A stretch of DNA of 64,000 nt from Hyphomicrobiaceae bacterium (GCA_022842785.1 JALHOW010000001.1:1-64000); one strand, 5' to 3'. Shown: positions 16,079-25,070, counted from the first letter of the stretch. A program made the numbers and translations. The notes: a model not told the origin generated them from the sequence alone.

Positions 16079-18445
16079 ATGAGCAAGCACACAGAAATTC
16101 AGGCGATTTCCCAGTTCATCTGGGATGCGAAATATCGCCTGAAGTCGGCGGATGGAGCGCCGCTCGAAGCTGGGATCGAGGAGACTTGGTCGCGGCTCGC
16201 CACAGCTGGCGCCAGCGTCGAGAAGGCGCGTGTGCGCAAGGCCTGGACGAAGCGCTTTCTCGAAGCGCTCACGGATTTCCAGTTTCTCCCCGCGGGTCGC
16301 ATCATTGCAGGTGCCGGCTCGAGCCGGGATGTCACGCTCTTCAACTGTTTTGTCATGGGCCCGATCGGCGACGACCTCGGCTCCATTTTCGAGAACGTGA
16401 AGGAAGCCGCCCTTACCATGCAGAAGGGTGGCGGCATCGGTCATGACTTCTCGACGCTGAGGCCGTCAGGGGCGCTCGTGAAGAGCGTTGGGGCCGGCGC
16501 CTCGGGGCCGGTCAGCTTCATGGATGTGTGGGATTCCATGTGCAAGACCATCATGTCGGCCGGCCAGCGGCGCGGCGCCATGATGGCCACCATGCGCTGC
16601 GACCATCCCGACATCGAGACCTTCATCGACGCCAAGTCCGATCCCGCACGTCTCAGGAACTTCAACCTCTCGGTTCTCGTCACCGACGCCTTCATGGAAG
16701 CCGTGGAGCGCGACGACACCTGGACGCTGACCTTCGAAGGTACGGCCTACCGGACCGTGAGGGCGCGCGCGCTGTGGGAGCGCATCATGCGTGCGACCTA
16801 CACCTACGCCGAGCCCGGCGTGATTTTCATCGATCGCGTCAATGCAATGAACAATCTCGCTTACTGCGAGGATATCCGCGCGACCAATCCCTGCGGCGAG
16901 CAGCCTCTGCCGCCCTATGGCGCGTGCCTGCTCGGCTCGATCAATCTGGCTGCGCTCGTCCGTGACCCGTTCACGGCCATCGCGCGTATCGACGAGGCGC
17001 GCCTTGCCGAACTCGTGCCAGTCGCCGTGCGCTTTCTCGACAACATGATCGACCTATCGCATTACCCGCTCGAGGCGCAGCGCCAGGAAGCCAAGGCTAA
17101 GCGCCGCATTGGTCTTGGTATCACCGGCCTCGGCGATGCGCTCGCCATGTGTGGCATGCGTTACGACGCAGAGGATGCGCGCGCGCTCGCCGAACGGGTC
17201 ATGGAGCAGATTGCGGCGCTTGCTTATGGCGCAAGTGCGGAGATCGCCGCGGAGAAGGGCACATTTCCGCTCTATGACGCGTCGCCCTTTCTTGCTGCGC
17301 CCAATGTCGCGCGCCTCCCCGAGCACGTCCGACGCGCGATCGCGCAGCATGGCATCCGCAATGGCTGTCTGACATCGATCGCGCCGACGGGCACGATCTC
17401 GCTCCTCGCCGGCAATGTATCGAGCGGCATCGAGCCGATCTTCGATCTCGCCTACAAGCGCCGCGTGCGTGGTGTGGGGGATAGCTTCCGCGAGGAGATG
17501 GTCGAGGACTACGCCTATCGCCGCTTCCGGCAGCAGGCAGGCGCCGACGCGTCTCTGCCGGCAGCGTTTGTAACCGCGCACATGCTGGCGCCGGCCGCAC
17601 ATCTAGCGATGCAGGCCGCCCTGCAGAAACACGTCGACAGCGCGATCTCGAAGACCATCAATTGCCCTGTCGACATGCCCTTCGAGGCTTTCGAGAGCAT
17701 CTATACCGAGGCCTACGCGCTCGGCCTCAAGGGCTGCACGACCTACCGGCCGAACCCGGTGACCGGCGCGGTGCTGGAGACGGCTCCGGCGGCTGCTGCG
17801 GAGATACCGTCGTCCGCGCCGGCTCTGCCGCGCACGGGCGATGTCGTCTATATGGCGCGGCCGCTCGAGCGCGATCCGGTCCTGCCAGGCTTCACCTACA
17901 AGCTGAAGTGGCAGGCCAGTGATCACGCCATCTACGTGACGATGAACGACATCGAACGCGACGGGCGACGTCGTCCCTTCGAGATTTTCATAAACACCAA
18001 GAACCTCGAGCACTACGCCTGGACGGTCGCGCTCACGCGCATGATCAGCGCCGTCTTCCGCCGTGGCGGCGATGTCACCTTCGTCGTCGAGGAGCTGAAG
18101 GCCGTGTTTGATCCTCAGGGTGGGCAGTGGATGGGCGGCCGTTATGTGCCGAGCCTGCTCGCGGCTATCGGTGAGGTCATCGAGGCCCACATGATCCGAA
18201 TTGGCTTCCTGACCCCACCGGAGGGGCGCAACACTGGCCGCCAGGACGTTCCGGCGCCGGCAAGGGTACTCGCCGCCGAAATCGCGCCCGCCGCTTCTGC
18301 GAGCGGTGCGGCATGGACACCAGCGGGTGCGCCGACGGTCATTCAGGGCAGCCGACGGCGCTGCCCGAAATGCCAAGGCAATCAATTCCTTCCGCAGGAA
18401 GGCTGCCATCTCTGCTTAGATTGTGGTTATTCAACATGCGGTTAG
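16079..18445 (+). CDS. nrdJ: Adenosylcobalamin-dependent (class II) ribonucleotide reductase
   Basis: A 788-residue class II RNR that makes deoxynucleotides with coenzyme B12, with or without oxygen. Family features are QFLPAGRIIAGAGSSRDVTL, NCFVMGPIGDDLGSIFENVK, the active-site ATNPCGEQPLPPYGACLLGS with catalytic cysteine, and APTGTISLLAGNVSSGIEP. Next come a TSCPD-type domain (FEIFINTKNLEHYAWTVALT) and a C-terminal zinc ribbon with the redox-tail cysteines (CPKCQGN, CHLCLDCGYSTCG). The size fits the shorter alphaproteobacterial form. It has its own strong promoter with a palindromic operator upstream. No nrdAB or nrdR gene is in the window. Confidence 0.95.
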   Translation: MSKHTEIQAISQFIWDAKYRLKSADGAPLEAGIEETWSRLATAGASVEKARVRKAWTKRFLEALTDFQFLPAGRIIAGAGSSRDVTLFNCFVMGPIGDDLGSIFENVKEAALTMQKGGGIGHDFSTLRPSGALVKSVGAGASGPVSFMDVWDSMCKTIMSAGQRRGAMMATMRCDHPDIETFIDAKSDPARLRNFNLSVLVTDAFMEAVERDDTWTLTFEGTAYRTVRARALWERIMRATYTYAEPGVIFIDRVNAMNNLAYCEDIRATNPCGEQPLPPYGACLLGSINLAALVRDPFTAIARIDEARLAELVPVAVRFLDNMIDLSHYPLEAQRQEAKAKRRIGLGITGLGDALAMCGMRYDAEDARALAERVMEQIAALAYGASAEIAAEKGTFPLYDASPFLAAPNVARLPEHVRRAIAQHGIRNGCLTSIAPTGTISLLAGNVSSGIEPIFDLAYKRRVRGVGDSFREEMVEDYAYRRFRQQAGADASLPAAFVTAHMLAPAAHLAMQAALQKHVDSAISKTINCPVDMPFEAFESIYTEAYALGLKGCTTYRPNPVTGAVLETAPAAAAEIPSSAPALPRTGDVVYMARPLERDPVLPGFTYKLKWQASDHAIYVTMNDIERDGRRRPFEIFINTKNLEHYAWTVALTRMISAVFRRGGDVTFVVEELKAVFDPQGGQWMGGRYVPSLLAAIGEVIEAHMIRIGFLTPPEGRNTGRQDVPAPARVLAAEIAPAASASGAAWTPAGAPTVIQGSRRRCPKCQGNQFLPQEGCHLCLDCGYSTCG

Positions 18446-18684
18446 GCGGAATGTCACAAAGCTGTAATGTTCGCATCGGACAAAGTGTATCCGTCACGCC
18501 ACACGTTAGTGGCTCATTAACAAAACCGTGTGATGCAGGATTTTCGAACTTGAATAATATGCTTATACGACAAACTTCTCAGGAGCTGTTCTGCAGTCCT
18601 GTGCGTTCAGCGTTGGAAGTTATTGTTAGTGCGCGCCAGCTTTGGGTGCTGCGGCGTGATGTTGCGTTTTGAGAGTGTGCCGAA

Positions 18685-19125
18685 ATGGCCGTGCGTCGGA
18701 CACAGGGTGTAAGCAAGGGTGCAAAGGAGCGGCGCGAGCCTACATCCGTGCGTCCTGTGCTTGATGCCGCCACCAGCAGCCAGCATGCTTGGCGCGGCGC
18801 CTCCGGGGCCTTGTACACCCACACCGCAACAAGCCTGATCTACTGCCCCGAGATGCCGGAGGCAACCTATTTGCTTCTGCATCGTGATGCCGGCGGTGTG
18901 GCGCGTGTGCTGCGCGTCGGAACACTCGATAGCAAGACCCGTTCGCTGAACCTCGCGCGCATTCGTCAGGCGGGTGCAACGCTCGGCGCCAACGAAGTGC
19001 ACTTCCGCGTCGAGCGCACATCGGCCGCCGAGCGCGCCCGGATAGCCTTCGACATCGAGAACGGACTTGCCGGAAGCGCCGTGCTCGCGGAAGCAGCTTT
19101 CGACGGCGCGCATCAGCCGGCCTGA
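18685..19125 (+). CDS. Conserved hypothetical protein
   Basis: Function not recognised. The 146-residue protein has a basic, disordered-looking first 35 residues. A compact part follows that resembles a small alpha/beta domain (ALYTHTATSLIYCPEMPEAT, then YLLLHRDAGGVARVLRVGTL and GANEVHFRVE). No signal peptide or membrane segment is visible. It lies 240 bases after nrdJ, too far and without visible coupling to claim an operon. The 18446-18684 interval holds no gene that I can see, and its AT-richer sequence may carry this gene's promoter. Confidence 0.6.
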   Translation: MAVRRTQGVSKGAKERREPTSVRPVLDAATSSQHAWRGASGALYTHTATSLIYCPEMPEATYLLLHRDAGGVARVLRVGTLDSKTRSLNLARIRQAGATLGANEVHFRVERTSAAERARIAFDIENGLAGSAVLAEAAFDGAHQPA

Positions 19126-19198
19126 GAATTCAATTGCAGTGGATGAGTTCCAGTGCGCGCCATCGGTGAGCTGCTCTCGGCTGCTTCGCGTCTTCGAC

Positions 19199-19260
19199 GC
19201 GAACAGGGCTGCTGCCCTGCACCCGCTCGGGGGACACCCCCGAACCCCCGTTCTTTATTG
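19199..19260 (-). repeat. Intergenic hairpin repeat, copy A
   Basis: One of at least five related GC-rich segments in the window. It contains CAGGGC-TGCT-GCCCTG (19204-19219) and TCGGGGG-ACA-CCCCCGA (19227-19243), then AACCCCCGTTCTTTATTG. Read on the minus strand this gives the family order: A/T-rich lead, CGGGGGTTCGGGGG, then hairpins. It lies in the 349-base gap between the convergent hypothetical gene (ends 19125) and the IlvD-family gene (ends 19475), facing copy A2. Confidence 0.7.
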
Positions 19261-19373
19261 ACTGGAAGCTAGCCGCGAGCGCAACGGATCCCTTCTCCCC
19301 GTCCTTGTCGCGCTGGAAGCGCGCCTCTGGCGCGACGAGAAGGTTAGGATGAAGGGCGCTCGCGGTAAGCTCC

Positions 19374-19463
19374 AAATCTATAAAAGCGGGTGGGGTCGGG
19401 GGTGTCCCTCGTCGCGCCAAAGGCGCGCCACAAGAATCCGGGAGCGCGAGGGCTAGCCCTCGC
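19374..19463 (+). repeat. Intergenic hairpin repeat, copy A2
   Basis: Opens with AAATCTATAAAAGCGGG, then GGGGTCGGGGGTGTCCC, the hairpin CGCGCC-AAA-GGCGCG (19413-19427) and the perfect palindrome GCGAGGGCTAGCCCTCGC (19446-19463). The last is nearly the same as the module at 62324-62341. Inverted relative to copy A, about 110 bases away. It ends 11 bases short of the IlvD-family stop codon. Confidence 0.7.
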
Positions 19464-19474
19464 TCGCGAAGCGA

Positions 19475-21265
19475 CTAAGCCTCCGGCGCCAGAAAATCGA
19501 AGTCGCAGCCTTCGGGCGCCTGCAGCACGCGCTCGCGGAAGAGGCGATCGTAGCCGCGCGGCGCGGTTGGCTTCTTCTCCTGTTCCCAGACCCTGCGGCG
19601 TTTTGCGAGTTCCGCTTCATCGACGAGCAGATCTATCGTGCGGTTTTTCACCGACAGCTTGATCTTGTCGCCCGTGCGCACGAGTGCGAGCGGGCCGCCG
19701 GCTGCGGCTTCCGGCGCCACGTGCAGCACGATCGTGCCGTAGGCGGTGCCGGACATGCGCGCATCCGAGATGCGGACCATGTCTTTTACGCCGGCAGCGA
19801 GCAGCTTCTTTGGAATGGGCAGGAAGCCCGCCTCGGGCATGCCGGCGGGCGAGCTTGGCCCAGCATTCTGCAGAACGAGGAAGTCGTCCGCGGTGACGTC
19901 GAGGTCCGGCGCGTCGATGCGCTCGGAGAGGTCCGCGAGCGAGGTGAAGACGACTGCGCGGCCCGTTCGCTCGAAAAGCGCCGGCGTTGCGGCCGAGCGC
20001 TTGATGATTGCACCCTTCGGCGCGAGCGATCCGAAGAGTGCGACGAGCCCGCCCTGCGGCTCGATGGGTTCTTCGATCGACTTGATGACGCGGCGGTCGA
20101 CCCAGATGCCTTCCTCTGCAGCGAGGCGCTCGCCGAGCGTCTCGCCTGTGATGGTCATGCAATCGAGATTGAGCCGGTCCTTGAGTTCCCGCAGGACGGC
20201 GCCGATGCCGCCGGCGGCGAAGAAGTCTTCCATGTAGTGCTCGTTGCCGACGGGTTTCACGGCGGCCAGCACAGGGGTCGTGTCGGAGAGTTCGTTGAAG
20301 CGCTGGAGATCGAGCTTCGCGCCGACGCGCCCCGCGATGGCTGCGAGATGGACGACACCGTTTGTCGATCCGCCAAGCGCAAGCAGCACGCGCGCGGCAT
20401 TCTCGATGGATTTCTGCGTGATGATCTTGCTGGGCGTCAGCTCGCCGCGCGCCAGGGCGACCGCTTGCACGCCCGTGGCCTCCGCCGCACGAATGCGGTC
20501 GGCGTGCACGGCAGGGATGGCAGCTGTGCCGGGCAATGTCATGCCGAGCGCTTCGGCGATGGCGGCCATGGTCGAGGCCGTGCCCATGACGGCGCACGTG
20601 CCGGCCGTCGTCACGAGGCGGCCCTCGGCTTCCTCGATCTCGGTCTTGCCCATGCGACCGGCGCGATATTCCATCCAGAACTTGCGGCAGTCCGTGCAGG
20701 CGCCAACGCGGTGCTCGCGCCAGCGGCCTGTCATCTGCGGCCCGCCGATGAGCTGAATGGCGGGCTTGTTCGCGCTCGCCGCACCCATGAGCTGCGCTGG
20801 CACGGTCTTGTCGCAGCCGCCCATGAGGACGACCGAGTCCATGGGCTGCGCGCGGATCATCTCCTCGGTGTCCATGGCCATGAGGTTGCGGAACTTCATG
20901 GAGTTCGGCGTGAGCGTGGACTCGTGCAGCGAGATCGTCGGGAATTCGAGCGCGAGGCCGCCGGCCGAGGCCACGCCGCGCTTGATTGCGTCGACGAGCT
21001 CGGGGAAATGGCGGTGGCAGGGATTGAAACGGCTGTACGTATTCGCGATGCCGACGACGGGACGCGAGAGCTCATCCATGGAGAAGCCCTGCGAACGCGC
21101 AAAGGCGCGGCGCATATAGATCGAGAAGTCCGCATCGCCGTAGTTGGCGAGACCCTGGAGAAAGCCCTTCTGCGGGACACCCGATTTCGCGGCCTCCTTG
21201 GTGGCGCCTTTGGTGGCACCTGGGCCCTTGCCCGCCGTCGATCCTGACTTGCCCTTGCCTGCCAT
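19475..21265 (-). CDS. IlvD/Edd-family sugar-acid dehydratase
   Basis: A 596-residue Fe-S dehydratase. Cluster and metal-site cysteines are visible in MGGCDKTVPAQLMGAA, GACTDCRKFWMEYRAG and AGTCAVMGTASTMA. The CTDCRKFWMEYRAG form and the overall spacing resemble the pentonate dehydratases (L-arabonate/D-xylonate type) more than canonical dihydroxy-acid dehydratase. An aldonate substrate is therefore inferred, and a branched-chain amino-acid role is less likely. The first 30 residues are a Lys/Gly/Ala-rich extension. No sugar transporter, kinase or aldolase is adjacent. Confidence 0.85.
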   Translation of the reverse strand: MAGKGKSGSTAGKGPGATKGATKEAAKSGVPQKGFLQGLANYGDADFSIYMRRAFARSQGFSMDELSRPVVGIANTYSRFNPCHRHFPELVDAIKRGVASAGGLALEFPTISLHESTLTPNSMKFRNLMAMDTEEMIRAQPMDSVVLMGGCDKTVPAQLMGAASANKPAIQLIGGPQMTGRWREHRVGACTDCRKFWMEYRAGRMGKTEIEEAEGRLVTTAGTCAVMGTASTMAAIAEALGMTLPGTAAIPAVHADRIRAAEATGVQAVALARGELTPSKIITQKSIENAARVLLALGGSTNGVVHLAAIAGRVGAKLDLQRFNELSDTTPVLAAVKPVGNEHYMEDFFAAGGIGAVLRELKDRLNLDCMTITGETLGERLAAEEGIWVDRRVIKSIEEPIEPQGGLVALFGSLAPKGAIIKRSAATPALFERTGRAVVFTSLADLSERIDAPDLDVTADDFLVLQNAGPSSPAGMPEAGFLPIPKKLLAAGVKDMVRISDARMSGTAYGTIVLHVAPEAAAGGPLALVRTGDKIKLSVKNRTIDLLVDEAELAKRRRVWEQEKKPTAPRGYDRLFRERVLQAPEGCDFDFLAPEA

Positions 21266-21378
21266 TTTCAGCGTTTCCCGTTTTTGGCGAGGCGCCCCCG
21301 CGCCTCGCGTTAAGAGTTTGTTAGGAGTTCGGTGGAAAGATTTTGTTAACCATACCGCTTTTGACGCGGACCATTCTC

Positions 21379-21864
21379 ATGACCAGTGCACACCTGACCT
21401 CGGGCCTCAATGAGGTCAAGAACGATACGGGCCGCATAGCCTTTTGCGGGCCGTATGTTCTCGCGGCCATCACTGGCTATCCGATCAGTCGGATGGAAGA
21501 CGAGATCCGCACCTTCCGCAACATTCCAACTCATCGCAAGCCGATCATCAAGGGCACGGACAACGAAGAGGTGGCCGCTGCATTGGCGCACTTCGGATAT
21601 CGCATGGATCTGGTCGAGAGCTACATGCATCTCGAGCGCAAGGAGCGCCCCAGTCTCTGGACCTGGATGCAGAAGCCGCGCAGCGCCTGGGCGCACTACA
21701 TCCTTGCCGTTCACAAGGGCCGCGAGGGGCACTGGGTGCTCGTGAAGGGCGTGAAGCTCTGCGACACCTACTCCGAGGGCCGCTGGCAGTTCGTCTGTGA
21801 TGGGCCGCACAAGGGGGCGCGCATCATGGAGGTTTTCGCGGTGCGGAAGGACTTGGGCGTGTAG
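21379..21864 (+). CDS. Putative papain-fold/C39-like cysteine peptidase
   Basis: A small 161-residue protein with a plausible catalytic triad: Cys23 in AFCGPYVLAAITG, His118 in GREGHWVLVKG and Asp129 in LCDTYSEG. The order and local motifs resemble papain-like and C39-like peptidases. This is inference from motif layout, not family recognition. There is no signal peptide. The ATG at 21379 is preferred to an in-frame TTG at 21343 because the extra residues are atypical, but neither has a strong ribosome-binding site. It is monocistronic and divergent from the IlvD-family gene. Confidence 0.55.
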   Translation: MTSAHLTSGLNEVKNDTGRIAFCGPYVLAAITGYPISRMEDEIRTFRNIPTHRKPIIKGTDNEEVAAALAHFGYRMDLVESYMHLERKERPSLWTWMQKPRSAWAHYILAVHKGREGHWVLVKGVKLCDTYSEGRWQFVCDGPHKGARIMEVFAVRKDLGV

Positions 21865-21897
21865 CGGTCCGATGCTCTATGCCCGGACCGCTAAATC

Positions 21898-22746
21898 TCA
21901 GAAGCGCACATTCAATCCGACCCGTGCGATGTCGTAGGCATGTTTGACCGTGGCGTCGATGAAGGCAGTGCCGGTCGTTGGCGCCACCGTCGTCATCCGC
22001 ACCGTGTCGCTGCCGAGATCGAGACGCAAATACTCGGCCTTTACGCTGATCGTATTGGTCAGAGCCCATTCGAAGCCGCCGCCGAGCGCCCAACCGGTCG
22101 ACGTGCCGGAGGATGAGCCCGCCAGGCATCCCTCTCCACCTCTGCAGCCGTCCAAAATCGTCGCGCCTAAGATCAGCCAGCCCGCTCCGCTTGCGGATGC
22201 AAGATCCGCTTCGATTGTCGTCTTTCCAATCGCAAGGCCACCACTGCCGTAAACGAGGAGGCTATCGCTGATCAGGTACCCCAATTTCCCGCGCAATGTC
22301 CCGAACCACGCTAGGTTCTGACGGGTCGTCAGGCGAAAGAGCTCAGGATACCCGGTTGCGTTCATGCTCGCATGATCGTCGGCGCTGGCGAATTGAAGAT
22401 CGGCTTCGATACCGAGCGCGATGCGAGGCGCCACGCGCGTGAGATACCCGAGTTGGCCGCCACCGATCACGCCAGCGGGTCCTAACGACAGTGACCGAGG
22501 CACGTACTCGCCCGACGCTCCCCCGTCGTCGGCGATGACGTTCAATATGGCGCTTCCGACTCCAGCCCCGTTGGGGTCGTCACCCGTCAGTCGCGCCGAG
22601 CCGCTATTCCAGGCATAGCCAGCATTGATGCCGGCGTAGAAGCCGGTCCACCGATCCTTCGACGTTTGCGCCCACGCACTTGATGACGCGATGAGCAGTG
22701 CCGCGCCAGCCAGTGCGCTCGATCGCGCGACCACCGAAAATCTCAT
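21898..22746 (-). CDS. Outer-membrane beta-barrel protein (Omp25/31-like), paralogue 1
   Basis: A 282-residue outer-membrane protein with a signal peptide (SSALAGAALLIASSSAWAQT). The mature N-terminus RWTGFYAGINAGYAWN is typical of the Omp25/Omp31 'porin family' barrels of Hyphomicrobiales. Alternating amphipathic strands follow, and the end is AYDIARVGLNVRF with a terminal aromatic, as barrel assembly requires. The start at 22746 has GGGGGAG just upstream, and an earlier in-frame start at 22818 would break the signal peptide. It is a tandem paralogue of the next gene. Confidence 0.88.
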   Translation of the reverse strand: MRFSVVARSSALAGAALLIASSSAWAQTSKDRWTGFYAGINAGYAWNSGSARLTGDDPNGAGVGSAILNVIADDGGASGEYVPRSLSLGPAGVIGGGQLGYLTRVAPRIALGIEADLQFASADDHASMNATGYPELFRLTTRQNLAWFGTLRGKLGYLISDSLLVYGSGGLAIGKTTIEADLASASGAGWLILGATILDGCRGGEGCLAGSSSGTSTGWALGGGFEWALTNTISVKAEYLRLDLGSDTVRMTTVAPTTGTAFIDATVKHAYDIARVGLNVRF

Positions 22747-22826
22747 GCTCCCCCCGATGCAATTCAATCCAATCGGCGGCTTGCCCGGCCGCCATTGCAG
22801 TAGACCCCACAGTGGCAATGCTTGCC

Positions 22827-23699
22827 CTAGAACCGCACATTCAACCCGACGCGCGCGATGTCGTAGGCGTGCTTGAACTTGGCGTCGATGGAGGCGTTAC
22901 CTGTCGCGGGCGCCACTACCGTCATCCGCACGCGCTGGTCGCCGAGATCGACGTGCAGATACTCAGCCTTGAAACTGACTGTATTGGTCAGGCTCCATTC
23001 GAAGCCCCCGCCTGCGGTCCATCCGACGGATGTCGTGGATGTCGACCCGGCCATGCAGTTCGGCTGAGAACAATTGAAGAGATTTGTCGAGGGACCAATG
23101 GCAGAAACGAGGTCGCCTCCGGGCACCCCAAATTCGGTAGCCGCTTCTGTCCGACCGAAGGCTAGTCCAGCGGTACCGAATACAAAAAGCCGGCTACCAG
23201 CCAAGTAACCAACCCGAGCCCGCGCGGTACCGAACCATTCCAATCTGTTGTCTGCTGAAAGCCGTAAGTCAACTGACCCGAGATCTGCTGGGAGGGTCTG
23301 GGTTCTGGAAGCGGGCCCATCGATCTCAGATTTTTGCAGATCAGCTTCGAGGCCGAAGACCCAATGTGGCGATAGCTGCCAGTTAAAGCCGATTTGCGCT
23401 CCGCCGACGAAGCCCTGGTTGCCCAAGGAATAAGTGTGCTTCCGATACGTACCGTCGGTGGTACTTCCACTCGTCATAAAATTGAGGATCAAGTTTCCGG
23501 CCCCACCGTCTGCGGGGGCATCACCGACAAAACCCACAGAACGGTCGCTCCACCCATACCCAGCATTGATGCCGGCGTAGAAGCCGGTCCAGCGGTGGCC
23601 GGGGTCTGCCAATGCTGTCGGTGTGGTGGCGAGGAAGGCCGCGCCGGCAAATGCACTTGCGGCAGCAATTCCTAGTCGCTTCAAAGCGTAGTGAAGCAC
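22827..23699 (-). CDS. Outer-membrane beta-barrel protein (Omp25/31-like), paralogue 2
   Basis: A 290-residue barrel protein closely matching its downstream neighbour at both ends: HRWTGFYAGINAGYGWS after the signal peptide, and TVSFKAEYLHVDLG then KHAYDIARVGLNVRF at the C-terminus. The middle loops differ. The start is taken as GTG at 23699, preceded by GGAAGGA and giving the signal sequence LKRLGIAAASAFAGAAFLAT. An earlier start at 23756 would add 19 unlikely residues. The two genes are about 80 bases apart and may form an operon that arose by tandem duplication. Confidence 0.87.
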   Translation of the reverse strand: MLHYALKRLGIAAASAFAGAAFLATTPTALADPGHRWTGFYAGINAGYGWSDRSVGFVGDAPADGGAGNLILNFMTSGSTTDGTYRKHTYSLGNQGFVGGAQIGFNWQLSPHWVFGLEADLQKSEIDGPASRTQTLPADLGSVDLRLSADNRLEWFGTARARVGYLAGSRLFVFGTAGLAFGRTEAATEFGVPGGDLVSAIGPSTNLFNCSQPNCMAGSTSTTSVGWTAGGGFEWSLTNTVSFKAEYLHVDLGDQRVRMTVVAPATGNASIDAKFKHAYDIARVGLNVRF

Positions 23700-23869
23700 A
23701 GCATTTCCTTCCCATCGGCGGCTTGCCCGGCCGCCATCTGAATCACTTTTGAACATTGTTGAATTGCACGATGCGGAGCACGCTGTGTCAACCCGGCGAG
23801 GGCATTACCTCTGGCGCCGTGACATCGATGTAACGGTACGTAGTGACGGGCCGCGTTGTCCGCGGTCGG

Positions 23870-24397
23870 TCAGTGCTTCGCCAACACCCGCAAATCCGGC
23901 GCCACGCCGCCGCGCTGCATTGCCAGCAGATCCAGGACCGGCGGTTCCTTGCCCGTGCAGATGGACAGGATCGTATGCGCCTGGCCGCGATGATGCGTCT
24001 GGTGATTGAAGAAGTGCGAGAGGATGTCGGCGCGCGGCTGCTCGAAGGGCTTTCCGGATGTGGTCGCGTACTTCAGCGCGCCAGCAAGTGCCGCTTCATC
24101 GAGCGAGGAGACGAAGCCAACGATCCGATCATCCTCATCGGCGCGCGCGAGCGCCAGTTGTCGGCGATCCTCGTAAATGATGGCGTCGACGCGATCCGGA
24201 GCCTCGCCTTCGCCCGTGAGCCGCTTCATCCAAATGCGATCCGCAGCGAGCAGATGATTGAGCGTGCCGTGCAGGCTCTTGAAGAAGGCGCCGACGTCGC
24301 GCCGGTAATCGCCATCCGGTAGCGCGAACGCAGCCTCGTAGAGACGAGCGTTGGCCCAGCGATTGTAGGCTGCAAGCTGCTCGAAGCGGGCTTTCAT
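23870..24397 (-). CDS. DinB-family metal-binding protein
   Basis: A 175-residue four-helix DinB/YfiT-type protein. The histidines expected to bind a metal are in TLNHLLAADRIW and FNHQTHHRGQAHTI. The N-terminus QLAAYNRWANARLYEAA is typical. Members include thiol-dependent S-transferases (such as bacillithiol or mycothiol type) and many of unknown role, so the substrate here is unknown. GAGGAGG lies directly upstream of the ATG. It follows the YceI gene by 43 bases on the same strand, so cotranscription is likely. Confidence 0.88.
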   Translation of the reverse strand: MKARFEQLAAYNRWANARLYEAAFALPDGDYRRDVGAFFKSLHGTLNHLLAADRIWMKRLTGEGEAPDRVDAIIYEDRRQLALARADEDDRIVGFVSSLDEAALAGALKYATTSGKPFEQPRADILSHFFNHQTHHRGQAHTILSICTGKEPPVLDLLAMQRGGVAPDLRVLAKH

Positions 24398-24440
24398 GGG
24401 CCTCCTCCTCTGTCGCGGCTATCAACGCCCAGAACGAACT

Positions 24441-25070
24441 TTACTCGCTCATTATCAGCTCTGTCTCGATGCTGAGGCGGATTTCGTCGGAGACGAATGG
24501 AATGGCGAGCGAGAGATCCCAGTCCGAGCGGCGCAGTACGGCGGATGCCGAGAAGCCGGAGACTTGGACGTCGCGGTAGTTGGGGTTGACCTTCGCGAGC
24601 GGATGCTCGCCGGTGAAGTTCCACACGACGCTAAGCGTCACGGGCCGGGTAATGCCCTTGATCGTCAGGTCCCCCGCCACTTGGCCTGTCTTGTCGCTCA
24701 ACTGGCGGATGCCCGTCGACTTGAACATGATCAGGGGGAACTGCGCCGCATTGAAATAGTCGGGCGATTTGATGAGGAGGTCGAAGTCGCGAATGCCCGT
24801 CGTGATGTTCGCCGACTTCATCGTAACGTCGATGGCGCTGGCTTCGGGATTGGCTGGATCGAACGTGACGCGTCCCTCGGCGCCCATCAGGCGCGCGGAC
24901 TGGCGCGAGAGCCCGACGTGCGACCAGGAGAAGTTGATCGCCGTGTAATCCTTGTCGAGGCGGTAGCTCGCCGTCTGCGCCGCGAGGTTGCTGGCCGTGG
25001 CTGTCGCGAGCACGAGTGCCGCTGCCAGAAGCCGACTGATGCGCACTGGCAGTCGCAGGGATCCAGTCAC
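24441..25070 (-). CDS. Periplasmic YceI-family lipocalin-like protein
   Basis: A 209-residue secreted protein with a signal peptide (ISRLLAAALVLATATASNLA) and a YceI domain: TASYRLDKDYTAINFSWSHV, then FDLLIKSPDYFNAAQFPLIM, VAGDLTIKGITRPVTL and FSASAVLRRSDWDLSLAIPF. The fold binds isoprenoid or amphiphilic ligands in the periplasm. The start is taken as GTG at 25070 with AGGAG nine bases upstream. The open frame runs another 111 codons upstream, but that part is arginine/serine-rich non-coding-like sequence. DinB follows in the same direction. Confidence 0.88.
   Translation of the reverse strand: MTGSLRLPVRISRLLAAALVLATATASNLAAQTASYRLDKDYTAINFSWSHVGLSRQSARLMGAEGRVTFDPANPEASAIDVTMKSANITTGIRDFDLLIKSPDYFNAAQFPLIMFKSTGIRQLSDKTGQVAGDLTIKGITRPVTLSVVWNFTGEHPLAKVNPNYRDVQVSGFSASAVLRRSDWDLSLAIPFVSDEIRLSIETELIMSE

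Noticed and set aside
19721-21247. 508-residue plus-strand frame opposite the IlvD-family gene
   Set aside because: Lies entirely antisense to a well-supported dehydratase and has the low-complexity composition of a shadow frame.
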